64,000 bases of DNA, from positions 124,001 through 188,000 of the forward strand of contig NZ_VDMR01000006.1 of the NCBI RefSeq assembly GCF_006346315.1, given 5' to 3'. The notes beneath the pieces were generated by a model. That model saw nothing but the letters and a program-made list of their open reading frames with translations, was not told the origin of the DNA and did not search any database. This DNA is from Nocardioides litoris. GTDB taxonomy: Bacteria; Actinomycetota; Actinomycetes; Propionibacteriales; Nocardioidaceae. Position numbers and translations under genes: made by a program. Below, piece by piece: positions 8,410 through 19,157 of this stretch. Positions within the stretch are counted from its first letter, which is position 1. Each line of letters begins with the position of its first letter.

Positions 8410-9414
8410 ATGGCTCACCAGCCCGGCGCGCCCGCGCGCCCGCAGCAGCACCGCATCGGCGTCGTCGGCGCAGGCCGGGTCGGCGCGGTCCTCGCGGCCG
8501 CCCTCCGTGCGGCCGGCCACGACGTCGTCACCGCCGCCGGTGAGTCCGACGCCTCCCGCGGCCGGGTGGCCGCGCTGCTGCCCGGGGTCGCGGTGCGCAA
8601 GCCGAGCGCCGTCGCGCGCGCCTGCGACCTGCTGCTGCTCACCGTCCCCGACGACATGCTGGCCAACGTCGTGCGCGTGCTCGCCGACAGCGGCGCCCTG
8701 CGCCCCGGCCAGCTCGTCGTGCACACCAGCGGTCGCCACGGCCTCGCCGTGCTCGCCCCCGCGGCCGCGGTCGGGGCCCGCATCGTCGCCCTGCACCCCG
8801 CGATGACCTTCACCGGCACCGCAGTCGACCTCGACCGGCTGGCCGGCTGCGTCTTCGGGCTCACCGCCGAGCCCGGTGAGCGCGCGGTCGCGGCGTCCCT
8901 CGTCGACGACCTCGGCGGTCGCCCGCTGTGGGTGCCCGAGGAGCGCCGCGCGCTCTACCACGCCGGCCTCGCCCACGGCGCCAACCACCTGGTCACCCTG
9001 GTCACCGAGGCCATGGAGATCCTCGCCGCCGCCGGGGCCGACGACCCCGCCGCCACGCTGCGCCCCCTGCTCACCGCCGCCCTCGACAACGCCCTCGCCG
9101 ACGGCGACGCCGCCCTCACCGGCCCGATCGTGCGCGGCGACCTCGGCACGGTCCAGGCCCACCTCGACGGCATCCTCACCGAGGCTCCGACCACCCTGCC
9201 CGCCTACCTCGCCCTGGCCCGCGCCACCCTGTCCCGCGCGGTCACCGACGGTCGCCTGCTGCCCATCCGCGCCCTCGCCATGAGCCAGGCCCTCGCGGAG
9301 GCCGAGGCCGCGCACCTCGCCGGTCTCGCCGCCCAGCAGCCCGGCCAGCCCGCCCAGCCCGGCCAGCCCGGCCAGCCCGCCGCGGCCGACCCGCCCCTCC
9401 GGCGTACGCCGTGA
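8410..9414 (+). CDS. Rossmann-like and DUF2520 domain protein
   Basis: A 334-residue protein with an NAD(P)-binding GxGxxG near the start ([14 protein letters not shown], residues 18-30) and a helical C-terminal half of the DUF2520 type, the same two-domain layout as hydroxyacid and pyrroline-carboxylate reductases. Its function is unproven; the gene is next to panC in many actinobacteria, so an NADPH step linked to pantothenate (for example ketopantoate reduction) is a reasonable guess but not shown. The last 30 residues are a Gln-Pro-Gly/Ala repeat from a 9-bp tandem repeat (9338-9383). Its TGA overlaps the panC GTG by four bases. Confidence 0.8.
   Translation: MAHQPGAPARPQQHRIGVVGAGRVGAVLAAALRAAGHDVVTAAGESDASRGRVAALLPGVAVRKPSAVARACDLLLLTVPDDMLANVVRVLADSGALRPGQLVVHTSGRHGLAVLAPAAAVGARIVALHPAMTFTGTAVDLDRLAGCVFGLTAEPGERAVAASLVDDLGGRPLWVPEERRALYHAGLAHGANHLVTLVTEAMEILAAAGADDPAATLRPLLTAALDNALADGDAALTGPIVRGDLGTVQAHLDGILTEAPTTLPAYLALARATLSRAVTDGRLLPIRALAMSQALAEAEAAHLAGLAAQQPGQPAQPGQPGQPAAADPPLRRTP
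9338..9383 (+). repeat. 9-bp tandem repeat at the 3' end of the DUF2520 gene
   Basis: Five near-identical CAGCCCGGC-type units in a row encode the alternating QPG/QPA tail. Likely produced by slippage; probably a disordered linker. Confidence 0.7.
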
Positions 9415-10271
9415 CGCGCGTCGCCACGACCCGCGCCGAGCTCGCCGACGCCCTGGCCGAGCGCCGCCACGCGGGCGAGCGGGTCGGCCTCGTGCCGACG
9501 ATGGGCGCGCTGCACGTCGGCCACGCCAGCCTCATGGACCGCGCCGCCGCCGAGGTCGGCGGCGGCCCCGTCGTGGTCTCGGTGTTCGTCAACCCGCTGC
9601 AGTTCGGGCCCGGCGAGGACCTCGACCGCTACCCCCGCACCCTCGACGCCGACCTCGAGGTGTGCGCGGCCCACGGCGTCGACCTGGCGTTCGCGCCGAC
9701 GGTCGAGGAGGTCTACCCGGCCTGGCCGCCCGCCGTCACCGTCGACCCCGGCCCGCTCGGCACCGTGCTCGAGGGCGCGAGCCGTCCCGGTCACTTCGCC
9801 GGCGTCCTCACGGTCGTGGCCAAGCTGTTCGGTCTCGTCCGGCCCGACGTCGCCGTCTTCGGCGAGAAGGACTGGCAGCAGCTCGCCCTGGTGCGCCGCA
9901 TGGCCGCCGACCTGTGCCTCGGCGTCGACGTCGTCGGCGCCCCGACCGTGCGCGAGCCCGACGGTCTGGCCCTGTCCAGCCGCAACCGCTACCTCGGCCC
10001 CGAGGAGCGGCTGGCCGCGGTCGCGCTCAGCCGCACGCTGCACGCCGCCGCCGACGCCGCCGCCCACGGGCTCGCCCCGGCCGTCGACGCGGCCCGGGCC
10101 GAGCTGCGCGAGGCCCACAAGGTCGACCTCGACTACCTCGAGATCACCGCCCCCGACCTGTCCCCGCTGCCGGACGACCCGGCACCGGGCACCCCCGCCC
10201 GGGCCCTCATCGCGGCCCGCGTCGGCTCGACCCGCCTGATCGACAACGTCCCGCTCACCCTCGGCGCCTGA
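9411..10271 (+). CDS. panC: Pantothenate synthetase
   Basis: PanC joins pantoate and beta-alanine with ATP to give pantothenate, AMP and pyrophosphate in the cytoplasm. The 286-residue sequence shows the HIGH-like ATP site [13 protein letters not shown] (residues 29-41), the [18 protein letters not shown] pantoate site, [10 protein letters not shown] and [13 protein letters not shown] 9411 overlaps the upstream stop by four bases (GTGA), implying translational coupling. panD, which supplies the beta-alanine, follows after 54 bases. Confidence 0.96.
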   Translation: MTRVATTRAELADALAERRHAGERVGLVPTMGALHVGHASLMDRAAAEVGGGPVVVSVFVNPLQFGPGEDLDRYPRTLDADLEVCAAHGVDLAFAPTVEEVYPAWPPAVTVDPGPLGTVLEGASRPGHFAGVLTVVAKLFGLVRPDVAVFGEKDWQQLALVRRMAADLCLGVDVVGAPTVREPDGLALSSRNRYLGPEERLAAVALSRTLHAAADAAAHGLAPAVDAARAELREAHKVDLDYLEITAPDLSPLPDDPAPGTPARALIAARVGSTRLIDNVPLTLGA

Positions 10272-10325
10272 CCGGCCGCCCCACCCGACCTCCACCCATC
10301 CCGCCCAGACCACCCGGAGACCCCG

Positions 10326-10766
10326 ATGCTGCGCACCATGATGAAGAGCAAGATCCACCGCGCGACCGTCACCCAGGCCGACCTGCACTACGTCGGCTCC
10401 GTCACCGTCGACCAGGACCTGCTCGAGGCCGCCGACCTGCTGCCCGGCGAGCTCGTCCACATCGTCGACATCACCAACGGCGCCCGCCTGGAGACCTACA
10501 CGATCGCCGGCGAGCGCGGCAGCGGCGTCATCGGGATCAACGGCGCCGCGGCCCGGCTGGTGCACCCCGGCGACCTCGTCATCCTCATCGGCTACGGCCA
10601 GATGAGCACCGAGGAGGCCACCGAGCTCAAGCCGCACGTGGTCTTCGTCGACGCCGACAACAAGATCATGGCCACCGGCTTCGACCCCGCCGAGACCTTC
10701 GGCGACCCCGGCCTGCAGCGCGGCGACGCGCTCGCCCCGCTGAGCCCCGCCCGACCGAGCCAGTAG
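10326..10766 (+). CDS. panD: Aspartate 1-decarboxylase (pyruvoyl enzyme proenzyme)
   Basis: PanD converts L-aspartate to beta-alanine for PanC. It is made as a proenzyme that cleaves itself between Gly24 and Ser25 (HYVGSVTVD) to form the pyruvoyl cofactor. Conserved [23 protein letters not shown] and YGQM segments are present. Length is 146 residues, with a C-terminal Pro/Ala tail as in mycobacterial and streptomycete PanD. GGAG lies ahead of the ATG. Confidence 0.95.
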   Translation: MLRTMMKSKIHRATVTQADLHYVGSVTVDQDLLEAADLLPGELVHIVDITNGARLETYTIAGERGSGVIGINGAAARLVHPGDLVILIGYGQMSTEEATELKPHVVFVDADNKIMATGFDPAETFGDPGLQRGDALAPLSPARPSQ

Positions 10767-10769
10767 CGT
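10764..10769 (+). promoter_or_regulatory. -10 element of nadB
   Basis: TAGCGT overlapping the panD stop region and ending seven bases before the nadB ATG. It suggests that nadB-nadC-coaX also has its own leaderless promoter inside the operon. Confidence 0.5.
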
Positions 10770-10776
10770 CTGCCGG

Positions 10777-12438
10777 ATGCCGACCGCCGTACGCCGCCTG
10801 CCCGGCCGCCTGACCGCGCCCGAGCCCGGGTGGACCACCCGCGCCGACGTCGTCGTCGTGGGGTCCGGCATCGCCGGGCTCACCGCCGCGCTGCGCCTGG
10901 CCGGACAGGTCGAGAAGGTCCTGGTCGTGACCAAGGACGAGCTGGCGGCCGGGTCCACGCAGTGGGCGCAGGGCGGCATCGCGGCGGCCCTCGGCCCCGG
11001 CGACACCCCCGAGCAGCACGCGGTCGACACCCTCGTCGCCGGCGCGGGCGCCTGCGACACCGACGCGGTCCGGGTGCTGGTCGACGAGGGCCCCGAGGCG
11101 GTCCGCGAGCTGATCGCGCTCGGGGCGGTCTTCGACCACGACGACACCGGCGCCATCTCGCTGACCCGCGAGGGCGGCCACCACCGCGACCGGATCGCGC
11201 ACGCCGGCGGCGACGCCACCGGCGCGGAGATCCAGCGAGCGCTCATCGCCGCGGTCGAGGCGGCGCCCGAGATCGAGGTCGTCAAGCGGGCCCTGGCCGT
11301 CGACCTGCTGCTCGACGGGGGCGGCGGTGTCGCCGGCCTGACCCTGCACGTGATGGGGGAGGGGCAGCGCGACGGCGTCGGCGCGGTGCACTGCCGCGCG
11401 GTCGTCCTGGCCAGCGGCGGGCTCGGCCAGGTGTTCAGCCAGACGACCAACCCCGCGGTCTCCACGGGCGACGGCATGGCGCTGGCCCTGCGGGCCGGGG
11501 CGACGCTGCGCGACCTGGAGTTCGTGCAGTTCCACCCGACCGTGATGTGGCTCGGCCCCGACAGCCACGGACAGCAGCCGCTGATCTCCGAGGCGGTCCG
11601 CGGCGAGGGCGCCTTCCTCGTCGACTTCGAGGGCGACCGCTTCATGCAGGGCGTGCACCCCCTGGCCGACCTCGCCCCGCGCGACGTGGTGGCCAAGGCG
11701 ATCATGCGCCGGATGCTCGACAGCGACCAGCCGCACATGTGGCTCGACGCGCGGCACCTCGGGGCGGCGTTCTGGGAGCGGCGGTTCCCGACCATCCTGG
11801 CCACCGCCCGCCGCCACGGCGTCGACCCGGTGACCCAGCTCATCCCGGTCGCGCCCGCCTGCCACTACGCCTCCGGCGGCGTCCGCACCGACCTGCACGG
11901 CCGCTCCGACGTGCCCGGCCTCTACGCCACCGGCGAGGTCGCCTGCTCCGGCGTCCACGGCGCCAACCGGCTCGCCTCCAACTCCCTCCTCGAGGGCCTG
12001 GTGTTCTCCCGGCGCATCGCCCAGGTGCTCCCCGGTGAGCTCCGGCCCTGGTCCGAGCCCGCGCCCGACCGGCGGGTGCCGGGGCTGGTGTCGGGCGAGG
12101 TCCGCGCCGAGCTGCAGGAGGTGATGACCTCCCGCGTCGGCGTGCTGCGGGGCGCCACCGGTCTGGCCGAGGCCTCCGCGGTGCTGGAGAAGCTGGCCGG
12201 CCAGGAGACGACCGTCGTCGACCTCGCCGCGTGGGAGGCCACCAACCTCGTCACCGTCTCCACCGCGCTCACCGAGGCCGCGACCCTGCGCGAGGAGACC
12301 CGTGGCTCCCACTGGCGCGACGACTTCCCCGACCGCGACGACGACCGCTGGGCCGGCCACGTCGACACCGTGCAGGACGACGGCGTCGCCGAGGTCTCCT
12401 TCCACCCCGCCCCCGCCACCGACGGAGGACTGTCGTGA
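10777..12438 (+). CDS. nadB: L-aspartate oxidase
   Basis: NadB oxidises L-aspartate to iminoaspartate using FAD, the first step of de novo NAD synthesis. The 553-residue flavoprotein begins with the FAD-binding GSGIAGLTAALRLAG (from residue 29) and shows STQWAQGGIAAAL, the EFVQFHPT flavin segment, PACHYASGGV with the active-site region, and GVHGANRLASNSLLEGLV. The helical C-terminal domain is present. nadC follows with a four-base GTGA overlap. The partner quinolinate synthase gene (nadA) is not in this window and must be elsewhere. Confidence 0.95.
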   Translation: MPTAVRRLPGRLTAPEPGWTTRADVVVVGSGIAGLTAALRLAGQVEKVLVVTKDELAAGSTQWAQGGIAAALGPGDTPEQHAVDTLVAGAGACDTDAVRVLVDEGPEAVRELIALGAVFDHDDTGAISLTREGGHHRDRIAHAGGDATGAEIQRALIAAVEAAPEIEVVKRALAVDLLLDGGGGVAGLTLHVMGEGQRDGVGAVHCRAVVLASGGLGQVFSQTTNPAVSTGDGMALALRAGATLRDLEFVQFHPTVMWLGPDSHGQQPLISEAVRGEGAFLVDFEGDRFMQGVHPLADLAPRDVVAKAIMRRMLDSDQPHMWLDARHLGAAFWERRFPTILATARRHGVDPVTQLIPVAPACHYASGGVRTDLHGRSDVPGLYATGEVACSGVHGANRLASNSLLEGLVFSRRIAQVLPGELRPWSEPAPDRRVPGLVSGEVRAELQEVMTSRVGVLRGATGLAEASAVLEKLAGQETTVVDLAAWEATNLVTVSTALTEAATLREETRGSHWRDDFPDRDDDRWAGHVDTVQDDGVAEVSFHPAPATDGGLS

Positions 12439-13340
12439 GGTTCCACCGCGTGCCCGACGACCTGTGCGCCGAGCTCGAGGCCGCCGGCCTCGACCCCGAC
12501 GAGGTCCACGACGTCGTCCTGCGGGCCCTGCAGGAGGACCTGCCCGGCGACGGGGTCGACGCGACCTCGGAGTCGACCATCGCCGCCGACGCCCGGGCCG
12601 AGGGCGTCTTCGGCGCCCGCCAGGACGGTGTCGTCGCGGGGCTCGCCCTGGCGGCGGCGGTCTTCCGCGTCGTGTGCGGTGACGACGTCGTCGTCACCGA
12701 CCGGCTCGCCGACGGCAGCCGCGTCGTGGCGGGCGACGTCGTGATGCGTGTCGAGGGGCCCACCCGCGGCCTGCTCACCGCCGAGCGCACCGCGCTCAAC
12801 CTGGCCTGCCACCTCTCCGGCGTCGCCACCGCCACCTCGCACTGGGTCGACGCGCTCGAGGGCACCCGCGCCCGGGTGCTCGACACCCGCAAGACCCTCC
12901 CCGGCCTCCGGGCCCTGCAGAAGTACGCCGTGCGCTGCGGCGGCGGGGTCAACCACCGCTTCGGCCTGACCGACAAGGCGATGGTCAAGGACAACCACGT
13001 CATCGCCGCGGGCGGCGTCGTGCCGGCCTTCGAGGCCGTGCGGGCGGCGTACCCGGACCTGCCCGTGGAGGTCGAGGTCACCGACCTCGACCAGCTGCGG
13101 GCGCTGCTCGAGGTCGGCTGCACCGAGATCCTCCTCGACAACATGGACGACGCGACGATGGCCGAGGCCGTGCGCCTCACCGCCGCCTCGCCGACGCCGG
13201 CCACCCTCGAGGCCTCCGGCGGCCTCACCCTCGAGCGGGCCCGCGGCGTCGCCGCCACGGGCGTCGACTTCATCTCCGTCGGCGCGCTCACCCACTCCGT
13301 CGTCGTCTTCGACCTCGGGCTCGACCTGCAGGACCTCTGA
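12435..13340 (+). CDS. nadC: Nicotinate-nucleotide pyrophosphorylase (carboxylating)
   Basis: NadC joins quinolinate and PRPP, releasing CO2 and giving nicotinate mononucleotide. The 301-residue protein has QEDLPGDGVDAT at the N-terminus, the PRPP/quinolinate segment DTRKTLPGLR, KYAVRCGGGVNHRFGL, and the barrel strands EVEVTDLDQL and ILLDNM. GTG 12435 overlaps the nadB stop; its TGA shares one base with the coaX ATG, so three genes are translationally coupled. Confidence 0.96.
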   Translation: MRFHRVPDDLCAELEAAGLDPDEVHDVVLRALQEDLPGDGVDATSESTIAADARAEGVFGARQDGVVAGLALAAAVFRVVCGDDVVVTDRLADGSRVVAGDVVMRVEGPTRGLLTAERTALNLACHLSGVATATSHWVDALEGTRARVLDTRKTLPGLRALQKYAVRCGGGVNHRFGLTDKAMVKDNHVIAAGGVVPAFEAVRAAYPDLPVEVEVTDLDQLRALLEVGCTEILLDNMDDATMAEAVRLTAASPTPATLEASGGLTLERARGVAATGVDFISVGALTHSVVVFDLGLDLQDL

Positions 13341-14113
13341 TGCCCCTGCTCGCCGCCGACGTCGGCAACGCGCACACCGTGCTCGGCCTCGTCGCGGGCG
13401 GCGAGGTCAGCGGCGACTGGCGGGTCGCGACCGACGAGCGGCGTACGGCGGACGAGTGGGCGGTGCTGGTGCGCGGCCTCCTCGGGCGGCGGCTGGCCGA
13501 GGTCGACGGCATCGTGCTCTGCTCCACGGTGCCCGCGGTGACCCTCGCGGCGCGGGAGATGCTGGGCCGGCACTTCTCCGAGGTGCCCCACCTCGTCGTC
13601 GAGCCCGGGGTCCGCACCGGAATTCCGGTGCTCACCGACAATCCGCGCGAGGTCGGCACCGACCGCATCGTGAATTCCCTGGCCGCGGCCACGTTCTTCG
13701 GTGGTCCGGCGATCGTCGTCGACTTCGGGGGCACGGCGACGACTTACGACGTCGTGAATGCGGCCGGGCAATACGTCGGTGGCTCCATCAGCCCGGGGAT
13801 CGAGATCTCCTTGCAGGCGCTCGGCCGCCGCGGTGCGCAGCTGCGGCAGGTCGAGCTGGCCCGACCCCGGTCGGTCATCGCCAAGAACACCGTCGAGGCC
13901 CTGCAGTCGGGCATGGTCTTCGGTGTCGCGGCGCAGGTCGAGGGACTGGTGGAGCGGATGATCGAGGAGCTGGGCGTCGATCCCGACGACACCACGGTCA
14001 TCGCCACCGGTTACCTGGCGCCGCTGGTCGTCGAGGAGTGCGACTGCTTCACCCACGTCGATCCGTGGCTCACCCTGAAAGGCCTCGAGCTCGTCTTTTC
14101 GCGCAATTCCTGA
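13340..14113 (+). CDS. coaX: Type III pantothenate kinase
   Basis: CoaX phosphorylates pantothenate with ATP, the first committed step of CoA synthesis, and so continues the pathway of panC and panD. The 257-residue ASKHA-fold protein shows the phosphate-1 motif DVGNAHT (residues 7-13), a GTDR segment and the phosphate-2 motif DFGGTATTYDVV; GGSISPGIEIS follows. The 3' half is oddly rich in AAT, ATT and CAA codons compared with its neighbours and contains two GAATTC sites. In several mycobacteria a lysS gene follows; here lsr2 follows directly. Confidence 0.93.
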   Translation: MPLLAADVGNAHTVLGLVAGGEVSGDWRVATDERRTADEWAVLVRGLLGRRLAEVDGIVLCSTVPAVTLAAREMLGRHFSEVPHLVVEPGVRTGIPVLTDNPREVGTDRIVNSLAAATFFGGPAIVVDFGGTATTYDVVNAAGQYVGGSISPGIEISLQALGRRGAQLRQVELARPRSVIAKNTVEALQSGMVFGVAAQVEGLVERMIEELGVDPDDTTVIATGYLAPLVVEECDCFTHVDPWLTLKGLELVFSRNS

Positions 14114-14150
14114 ATTCACGCTTTTCTGCCATGATGGCGAATATCCCGGT

Positions 14151-14168
14151 GTCGTCGAATGCGACGAC
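14151..14168 (+). promoter_or_regulatory. Hairpin/inverted repeat in the lsr2 leader
   Basis: GTCGTCG (14151-14157) and CGACGAC (14162-14168) form a perfect seven-pair inverted repeat with a four-base loop, 35 bases before the lsr2 ATG, in a locally AT-rich stretch. It may be an operator or a leader hairpin controlling lsr2. Confidence 0.45.
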
Positions 14169-14203
14169 AAACCACGTCCACACGGCAGAAGGAATTCCCC
14201 GCC

Positions 14204-14548
14204 ATGGCACAGAAGGTCAACATCGTCCTCGTCGACGACATCGACGGGTCGGAGGCGACCGAGACCGTCGCGTTCGGGCTCGACGGCACGTCCTACGAGA
14301 TCGACCTCAACGACGAGCACGCCCAGCAGCTGCGTGACGCCCTCGCCGGCTACGTCGGCAACGCCCGCAAGGTGGCCAGCGCCCGCCGCGGCGGCGGCCG
14401 CAAGTCCTCCTCGTCGTCCTCGGCGGCCCCCGCCGGCGGCGCCAGCGCCGCCGAGGTCCGCGAGTGGGCCCGCTCCAACGGCTACGAGGTCCCCGAGCGC
14501 GGCCGCATCCCCGCCGAGATCCGCGAGGCGTTCGACGCCGCCAGCTGA
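14204..14548 (+). CDS. lsr2: Lsr2 nucleoid-associated xenogeneic silencer
   Basis: Lsr2 is the actinobacterial H-NS analogue: it coats and bridges AT-rich DNA and silences foreign genes. The 114-residue protein has the N-terminal oligomerisation domain starting MAQKVNIVLVDDIDGSEA and the C-terminal DNA-binding domain with the AT-hook-like RGR (PERGRIPAEIREAF), joined by a Ser/Arg/Lys linker. ATG 14204 was chosen over an upstream in-frame ATG because AGAAGGA precedes it and Lsr2 proteins start MAxK. The leader is AT-rich, which fits self-binding. A strong hairpin follows. Confidence 0.96.
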   Translation: MAQKVNIVLVDDIDGSEATETVAFGLDGTSYEIDLNDEHAQQLRDALAGYVGNARKVASARRGGGRKSSSSSSAAPAGGASAAEVREWARSNGYEVPERGRIPAEIREAFDAAS

Positions 14549-14566
14549 AGATGCCCCCGCAGCACC

Positions 14567-14598
14567 GCTGACCCGTCGTGCACCTGCGACGGGTCAGC
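14567..14598 (+). terminator. Terminator after lsr2
   Basis: GCTGACCCGTCG (14567-14578) pairs perfectly over 12 bases with CGACGGGTCAGC (14587-14598), loop of eight. A near-copy of the same stem follows clpC (17394-17429). Confidence 0.8.
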
Positions 14599-14627
14599 GT
14601 CGTCCGGGGCGGGCTCGGCGGCCGTTG

Positions 14628-14642
14628 TTCGCTGTCAGCGGA
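14628..14642 (+). promoter_or_regulatory. Candidate ClgR box upstream of clpC
   Basis: TTCGCTGTCAGCGGA contains the palindrome CGCTGTCAGCG, close to the CGCynanrGCG ClgR consensus of actinobacteria. It lies just upstream of the clpC promoter, the expected place for this activator of clp genes. Confidence 0.55.
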
Positions 14643-14647
14643 CGCCG

Positions 14648-14675
14648 TTGGGGTGGATGACGGAACGCGTAGGCT
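14648..14675 (+). promoter_or_regulatory. clpC promoter (-35 and -10)
   Basis: TTGGGG (14648-14653) and TAGGCT (14670-14675) are separated by 16 bases, giving a leader of about 70 bases before the clpC ATG. Confidence 0.5.
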
Positions 14676-14752
14676 GGCTGCGGGGTTGTACCTCCCGTAC
14701 CCCTCCCTCCACCCAGGAATGGACGGGGACCCCAGGACCAGAGGAGCAATGC

Positions 14753-17374
<2,622 letters not shown>

Positions 17375-17393
17375 GTCCCACCAGCACCACCTC

Positions 17394-17429
17394 ACGCTGA
17401 CCCGTCGCACTCGTGCGGCGGGTCAGCGT
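17394..17429 (+). terminator. Terminator after clpC
   Basis: ACGCTGACCCGTCGCAC (17394-17410) pairs with GTGCGGCGGGTCAGCGT (17413-17429) with one mismatch, followed by TCCTTTT. It carries the same GCTGACCCG stem as the hairpin after lsr2. It could also serve the convergent mutY gene. Confidence 0.85.
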
Positions 17430-17440
17430 CCTTTTCCCGG

Positions 17441-18313
17441 TCAGGGGAGGGCCCAGGTGTCGGGACCGACCTGGGTGACGAGGTCGTCCGCGAGCAGGGA
17501 GGCCAGGCAGCGGGCGCGCTGGGCCTCGTCGGGCCAGGCCGCGTCGAGGCTGGAGCGGTGCACGGGGCCCTCGGCGTCGCGCAGCACCGCCAGCAGCCGT
17601 CCGCGCACCTGCCGGTCGGTGCCGGCCCAGGTCTGCACCTTGCGCGGCGGCCCGTCGTACGCCGGGTGGCCGGCCGCCCGCCACGCGCACTGGTCGGCCA
17701 GGGGGCAGGCACCGCAGCGCGGCTTGGCCGCGGTGCACACGAGCGCTCCGAGCTCCATGACGGCCACGGCCCAGGTGGCGGCGGTGGCCTCGTCGTCGGG
17801 CAACAGGCCGGTGGCGACGCTGCGCTCGGCGCGGGTGACCGAGGTGCCCGGCAGCTCGACGCCGCCGACGGCGCGGGCGAGGACCCGTCGCACGTTGGTG
17901 TCGAGCACGACGTGGCGGCGGCCGTGGGCGAAGCTGGCGACGGCGGCCGCGGTGTAGTCCCCGACACCGGGCAGGGCGAGCAGCTCGTCGTAGGAGGCCG
18001 GCACCTCGCCGCCGTGCCGCTCGACGATGGCGACCGCGGCGGCGTGCAGGCGGAGCGCGCGGCGGGGGTAGCCCAGCCGGCCCCACGCCCGCACGGCCTC
18101 CCCGGTCGGCTCGGCCGCCAGGTCGGCAGGGGTCGGCCAGCGCTCCAGCCACGCCTCGTGCACCGGGAGGACCCGGGCCACCGGGGTCTGCTGCAGCATC
18201 AGCTCCGAGACCAGCACCGACCAGGGCGAGGCCTCGGGGCGGCGCCACGGCAGGTCGCGCTGGTGCTCGGCGTACCAGTCCAGGACGGGGGCGTGGAGCG
18301 GGGAGTCGGGCAC
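17441..18313 (-). CDS. mutY: A/G-specific adenine glycosylase
   Basis: MutY removes adenine mispaired with 8-oxoguanine. The 290-residue protein has catalytic Glu37 in SELMLQQTPVARV, the helix-hairpin-helix LPGVGDYTAAAV, catalytic Asp in VLDTNVRRVLAR, and the 4Fe-4S ligands in a C-x6-C-x2-C-x5-C pattern (CTAAKPRCGACPLADQC). The C-terminal MutT-like 8-oxoG recognition domain is short compared with E. coli MutY, as is common in actinobacteria. GTG 18313 lies six bases after GACAAT (18320-18325), suggesting a leaderless mRNA. Confidence 0.93.
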   Translation of the reverse strand: MPDSPLHAPVLDWYAEHQRDLPWRRPEASPWSVLVSELMLQQTPVARVLPVHEAWLERWPTPADLAAEPTGEAVRAWGRLGYPRRALRLHAAAVAIVERHGGEVPASYDELLALPGVGDYTAAAVASFAHGRRHVVLDTNVRRVLARAVGGVELPGTSVTRAERSVATGLLPDDEATAATWAVAVMELGALVCTAAKPRCGACPLADQCAWRAAGHPAYDGPPRKVQTWAGTDRQVRGRLLAVLRDAEGPVHRSSLDAAWPDEAQRARCLASLLADDLVTQVGPDTWALP

Positions 18314-18319
18314 CCCACG

Positions 18320-18325
18320 ATTGTC
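18320..18325 (-). promoter_or_regulatory. -10 element of mutY
   Basis: GACAAT on the minus strand, six bases before GTG 18313. Confidence 0.4.
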
Positions 18326-18362
18326 CGCGGTGCGCCTCCCCGGCTCGGCGGGGGTCGGTGGC

Positions 18363-18368
18363 TAGCGT
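18363..18368 (+). promoter_or_regulatory. -10 element of the hypothetical gene at 18377
   Basis: TAGCGT eight bases before ATG 18377; no Shine-Dalgarno sequence in between. Confidence 0.5.
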
Positions 18369-18376
18369 GACGTGCC

Positions 18377-19153
18377 ATGGTGACGCGTGGTCCGCTGCCC
18401 CGGGCGGTCTACTGGCGCCGGCGCGCGGTGCTCGCCGGCACCGCGGTGCTGCTCCTGGTCGCCACCGTCGACCTCGTCGGGGGCGACGACGGCCCGCCGC
18501 CTGCCGCCGAGACCGCCGCCCGCACGGGCGCCGAGCCGTCGGCGCCCGCCAGCACGCCCAGCGACCCGCTCGTCGGGCCGACCGCCGGCGAGCAGGGCCG
18601 CGGCGGCAGGAACGGCGGGAACGGCGGGAACGGCAAGGGCCGCGGCGCCCGGCCGCAGCCGACCGCCCCGACGACCCCGGCCGCGCCCGCGCCCCCGGCG
18701 CCGTCCGGCACCTGCGACGACGCCGACGTGCTGGTGACGCCGGTGATGTCGTCGGCCGAGGCCGGCCGTCCGGTGCTGGTGACCCTGAGCCTGCGCACCC
18801 GCACGGCCCTGGCCTGCACCTGGCAGATCGACCGCGAGCACCTCGCCTACACGATCACCTCCGACGGCGAGGACGTCTGGTCCAGCAGTGAGTGCCCGGC
18901 CCAGGTGCCCAGCGACCCGGTCGTGCTGCGCCGCGACTTCATCACCACCTACCGGCTGGCCTGGAACGGTCGCGAGTCGAGCCGGGAGTGCCCGAGCGGC
19001 ATGGACCGGGCGCCGGCCGGGACCTACGAGGTGCAGGCGGCGGCGATCGGGGGCGAGCCGTCCGAGGTCGTGCCGTTCACGCTGACCGAGCCCGTGGAGC
19101 CCGAGCGGCTCGGCCCGGCCCTGCCGAAGGGCGCCGGAGCCGGCCGCGGCTGA
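18377..19153 (+). CDS. Hypothetical membrane-anchored extracellular protein
   Basis: I do not recognise a family. The 258-residue product has a basic N-terminus, one hydrophobic helix (about residues 16-34, AVLAGTAVLLLVATVDLVG), a long Ala/Pro/Gly linker of about 80 residues containing a GGRNGGNGGNGKG run, and a folded C-terminal domain of about 140 residues beginning GTCDDADVLVTPVMSS with four cysteines (CDD, ACTW, SECP, RECP), probably two disulfides. The predicted topology puts the C-terminal domain, which looks like a beta-rich Ig-type fold, outside the cell. It converges on disA with four bases between the stops. Confidence 0.7.
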   Translation: MVTRGPLPRAVYWRRRAVLAGTAVLLLVATVDLVGGDDGPPPAAETAARTGAEPSAPASTPSDPLVGPTAGEQGRGGRNGGNGGNGKGRGARPQPTAPTTPAAPAPPAPSGTCDDADVLVTPVMSSAEAGRPVLVTLSLRTRTALACTWQIDREHLAYTITSDGEDVWSSSECPAQVPSDPVVLRRDFITTYRLAWNGRESSRECPSGMDRAPAGTYEVQAAAIGGEPSEVVPFTLTEPVEPERLGPALPKGAGAGRG

Positions 19154-19157
19154 GGCC

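Noticed and set aside
9204..11843. An 879-codon minus-strand frame opposite panC-panD-nadB
   Set aside because: Antisense shadow of three well-conserved genes; composition is low in hydrophobic core patterns and no ribosome-binding site or promoter is seen.
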